Assembly (NCBI GenBank): GCA_015061495.1
Contig: SUWL01000031.1
Location: 1 to 32,377 of the forward strand
Length of the DNA stretch: 32,377 nucleotides
Reading direction: 5' to 3'
DNA from: Lentisphaerota bacterium
GTDB taxonomy: Bacteria; Verrucomicrobiota; Lentisphaeria; Victivallales; Victivallaceae
Below the pieces are notes generated by a model that saw only the letters and a program-made list of their open reading frames with translations, made no database searches and was not told the origin of the DNA. A program made the translations under genes and the position numbers. Numbering within the stretch: the stretch's first letter is position 1; each line of letters starts with the position of its first letter. Positions 31,393 to 32,377 of the stretch are shown here, piece after piece.

Positions 31393-32377
31393 TATCTTCG
31401 CGGATCGCTTCGAGATTTTTCAACAAATTGGCATCATCCGGAGCAAGTTTCAAAGCCTGAAGTGTCAATGCTTCCGCCCGGCGGTAATCTTTCTGCAGTT
31501 TCGCCGCGATCGCTTTGTAATTGAGGTCTTTCAGCGGATTCCGCCCCATGGAAAGATCCCCGAGCACCTTGAATATCTGAATGGCGAACCAGAGATCATA
31601 ATCACTGCCGCGCTGCAAATGCGCCTGCGCCGCCAGAATCATCACGCTTTCAGCGAAGCCCGAAGAACTTACCCGGAAACGCCCCCACTCGGGAGTGGAA
31701 AGCACCCGGTCAACTTGTGCCAAACCAGCCGGATCACCGTGAATAACACCGATCGTCCCATTCAATGCTTCCATAAAAAGTTCATCTTCCCGGCGGCGGA
31801 AATCATCACTTTGCCGAACTGCCTGACCGGCAAACTTCAATGCAGCGTCATACTCACCTTTTTCAAAACATGACCATGCCGCCAGCCGGAGTGCGACCGG
31901 ATGAATATAAGTACCATCCCCGATCGCCGCATTGATAAATGATTCTTTGCTCTGCCAGGTCTGCAAATAGCAGAATCCCAGCACCGCCTGCAATGCCGCA
32001 TACGCCCAGAAAACCACCAGCCACAATGCCCGGCGCGGCGCAAAATATTCATACGCCAGCGCCACGGCGATCCAGACGAATATCGAGGGATAATAGCTGT
32101 AGCGGTCGGCAAATTCGGCATTGCCGATGACCTTGAATCCTGCCAGAGGCAAGGTTACTCCGAGAAATGCCAGCAGCAGCGGCAGCAGCGTGGAAGTGAA
32201 AAGTTTTCTTCCCTGCCATTTGATAAATGCTCCTGCCGCCACCGCGATACACATGCCCCAGAATGCGGCACACATGGCGATCATTTGCCAATCCCACTGA
32301 AACAGCGGATAAAGCGGTCTGATCCCCAGCGGCAGTAAAGTGCGGAAAAAGTAGTTGGTGTAGTTGGTGATCAGACC
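31358..32377 (-). CDS. Membrane protein with C-terminal TPR-like helices (5' end outside window)
   Basis: The frame is open to the window edge, so the protein starts further right; 339 residues are visible. The visible part begins with YTNYFFRTLLPLGIRPLYPLF, followed by at least three membrane segments and the motif NAEFADRYSYYPSIFVW. The pattern A-x-R-Y-x-Y-x-P-S-I is typical of polytopic GT-C-type TPR proteins (TMTC-like and PMT-related). After the last membrane helix come repeated helix pairs of TPR character (ALRLAAWSCFEKGEYDAALKFAGQAV and AIAAKLQKDYRRAEALTLQALKLAPDDANLLKNLEAI). It probably modifies or handles surface glycans or proteins, but no catalytic residue is visible in this part. 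It overlaps the convergent lipoprotein gene by 35 bases. Confidence 0.78.
   Translation of the reverse strand, partial: GLITNYTNYFFRTLLPLGIRPLYPLFQWDWQMIAMCAAFWGMCIAVAAGAFIKWQGRKLFTSTLLPLLLAFLGVTLPLAGFKVIGNAEFADRYSYYPSIFVWIAVALAYEYFAPRRALWLVVFWAYAALQAVLGFCYLQTWQSKESFINAAIGDGTYIHPVALRLAAWSCFEKGEYDAALKFAGQAVRQSDDFRRREDELFMEALNGTIGVIHGDPAGLAQVDRVLSTPEWGRFRVSSSGFAESVMILAAQAHLQRGSDYDLWFAIQIFKVLGDLSMGRNPLKDLNYKAIAAKLQKDYRRAEALTLQALKLAPDDANLLKNLEAIREDIKNSPAAAASN

Overview
The window looks like a piece of chromosome from an anaerobic bacterium with a Gram-negative type envelope, at roughly 50% GC. Lentisphaerota or a related PVC-group gut anaerobe is my best guess. This is an inference from the gene mix: an EF-G2 type GTPase, a 2-oxoacid:ferredoxin oxidoreductase, a TP0108-type phosphofructokinase, zinc-ribbon membrane proteins and many secreted proteins with no recognisable family. 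No marker gene in the window settles it. Most genes are housekeeping or envelope genes. I see no transposase, integrase, phage gene, CRISPR array or restriction system.

Layout. 1-627 is the end of a class II fructose-bisphosphate aldolase, closed by a strong terminator. 795-4040 is a very long LtaS-like membrane phosphotransferase. 4213-7676 holds an EF-G2 GTPase and a neutral-ceramidase-like hydrolase, closed by a terminator shared with a small membrane protein on the other strand (7752-8159). 8386-12128 is a tight peptidoglycan operon: UDP-GlcNAc pyrophosphorylase, FtsW and MurG. 12224-13288 holds a small secreted protein and a DciA/DUF721 protein, each with its own promoter. 13374-13953 is a gene-free repeat array abutting tRNA-Cys(GCA) (13954-14027, minus). 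14191-16952 is a vor/kor operon with fused beta and gamma subunits. 17013-19216 is an acyltransferase-MFS pair, convergent with a secreted protein of unknown function (19194-20444, minus). 20553-24465 holds ThiD, a cell-wall amidase, NagA and a SAM methyltransferase. 24713-26062 is a DegT-family aminotransferase, convergent with a zinc-ribbon membrane protein (26166-27503, minus). 27577-28252 is a second gene-free repeat cluster, running into the 3' end of a phosphofructokinase gene (28253-29545, minus). PanB and a lipoprotein (29717-31392) and a TPR membrane protein cut by the window edge (minus) finish the window.

How the genes work together. Peptidoglycan and amino-sugar functions recur: UDP-GlcNAc synthesis, lipid II formation (MurG), the septal polymerase (FtsW), a secreted amidase that cuts the wall and NagA, which returns GlcNAc to metabolism. 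Central metabolism is represented by phosphofructokinase, aldolase and the ferredoxin-linked 2-oxoacid oxidoreductase. PanB and the oxidoreductase may share 3-methyl-2-oxobutanoate.

Regulatory signals are unusually readable. Eleven sigma-70-like promoters (TTGACA / TATATT-like) all have exactly 17 bases between the boxes. The most unusual stretch is the array next to tRNA-Cys, where the tRNA 3' end and its flank are repeated, two identical 114-bp palindromic elements are embedded, and one unit carries three perfect 39-bp tandem repeats.
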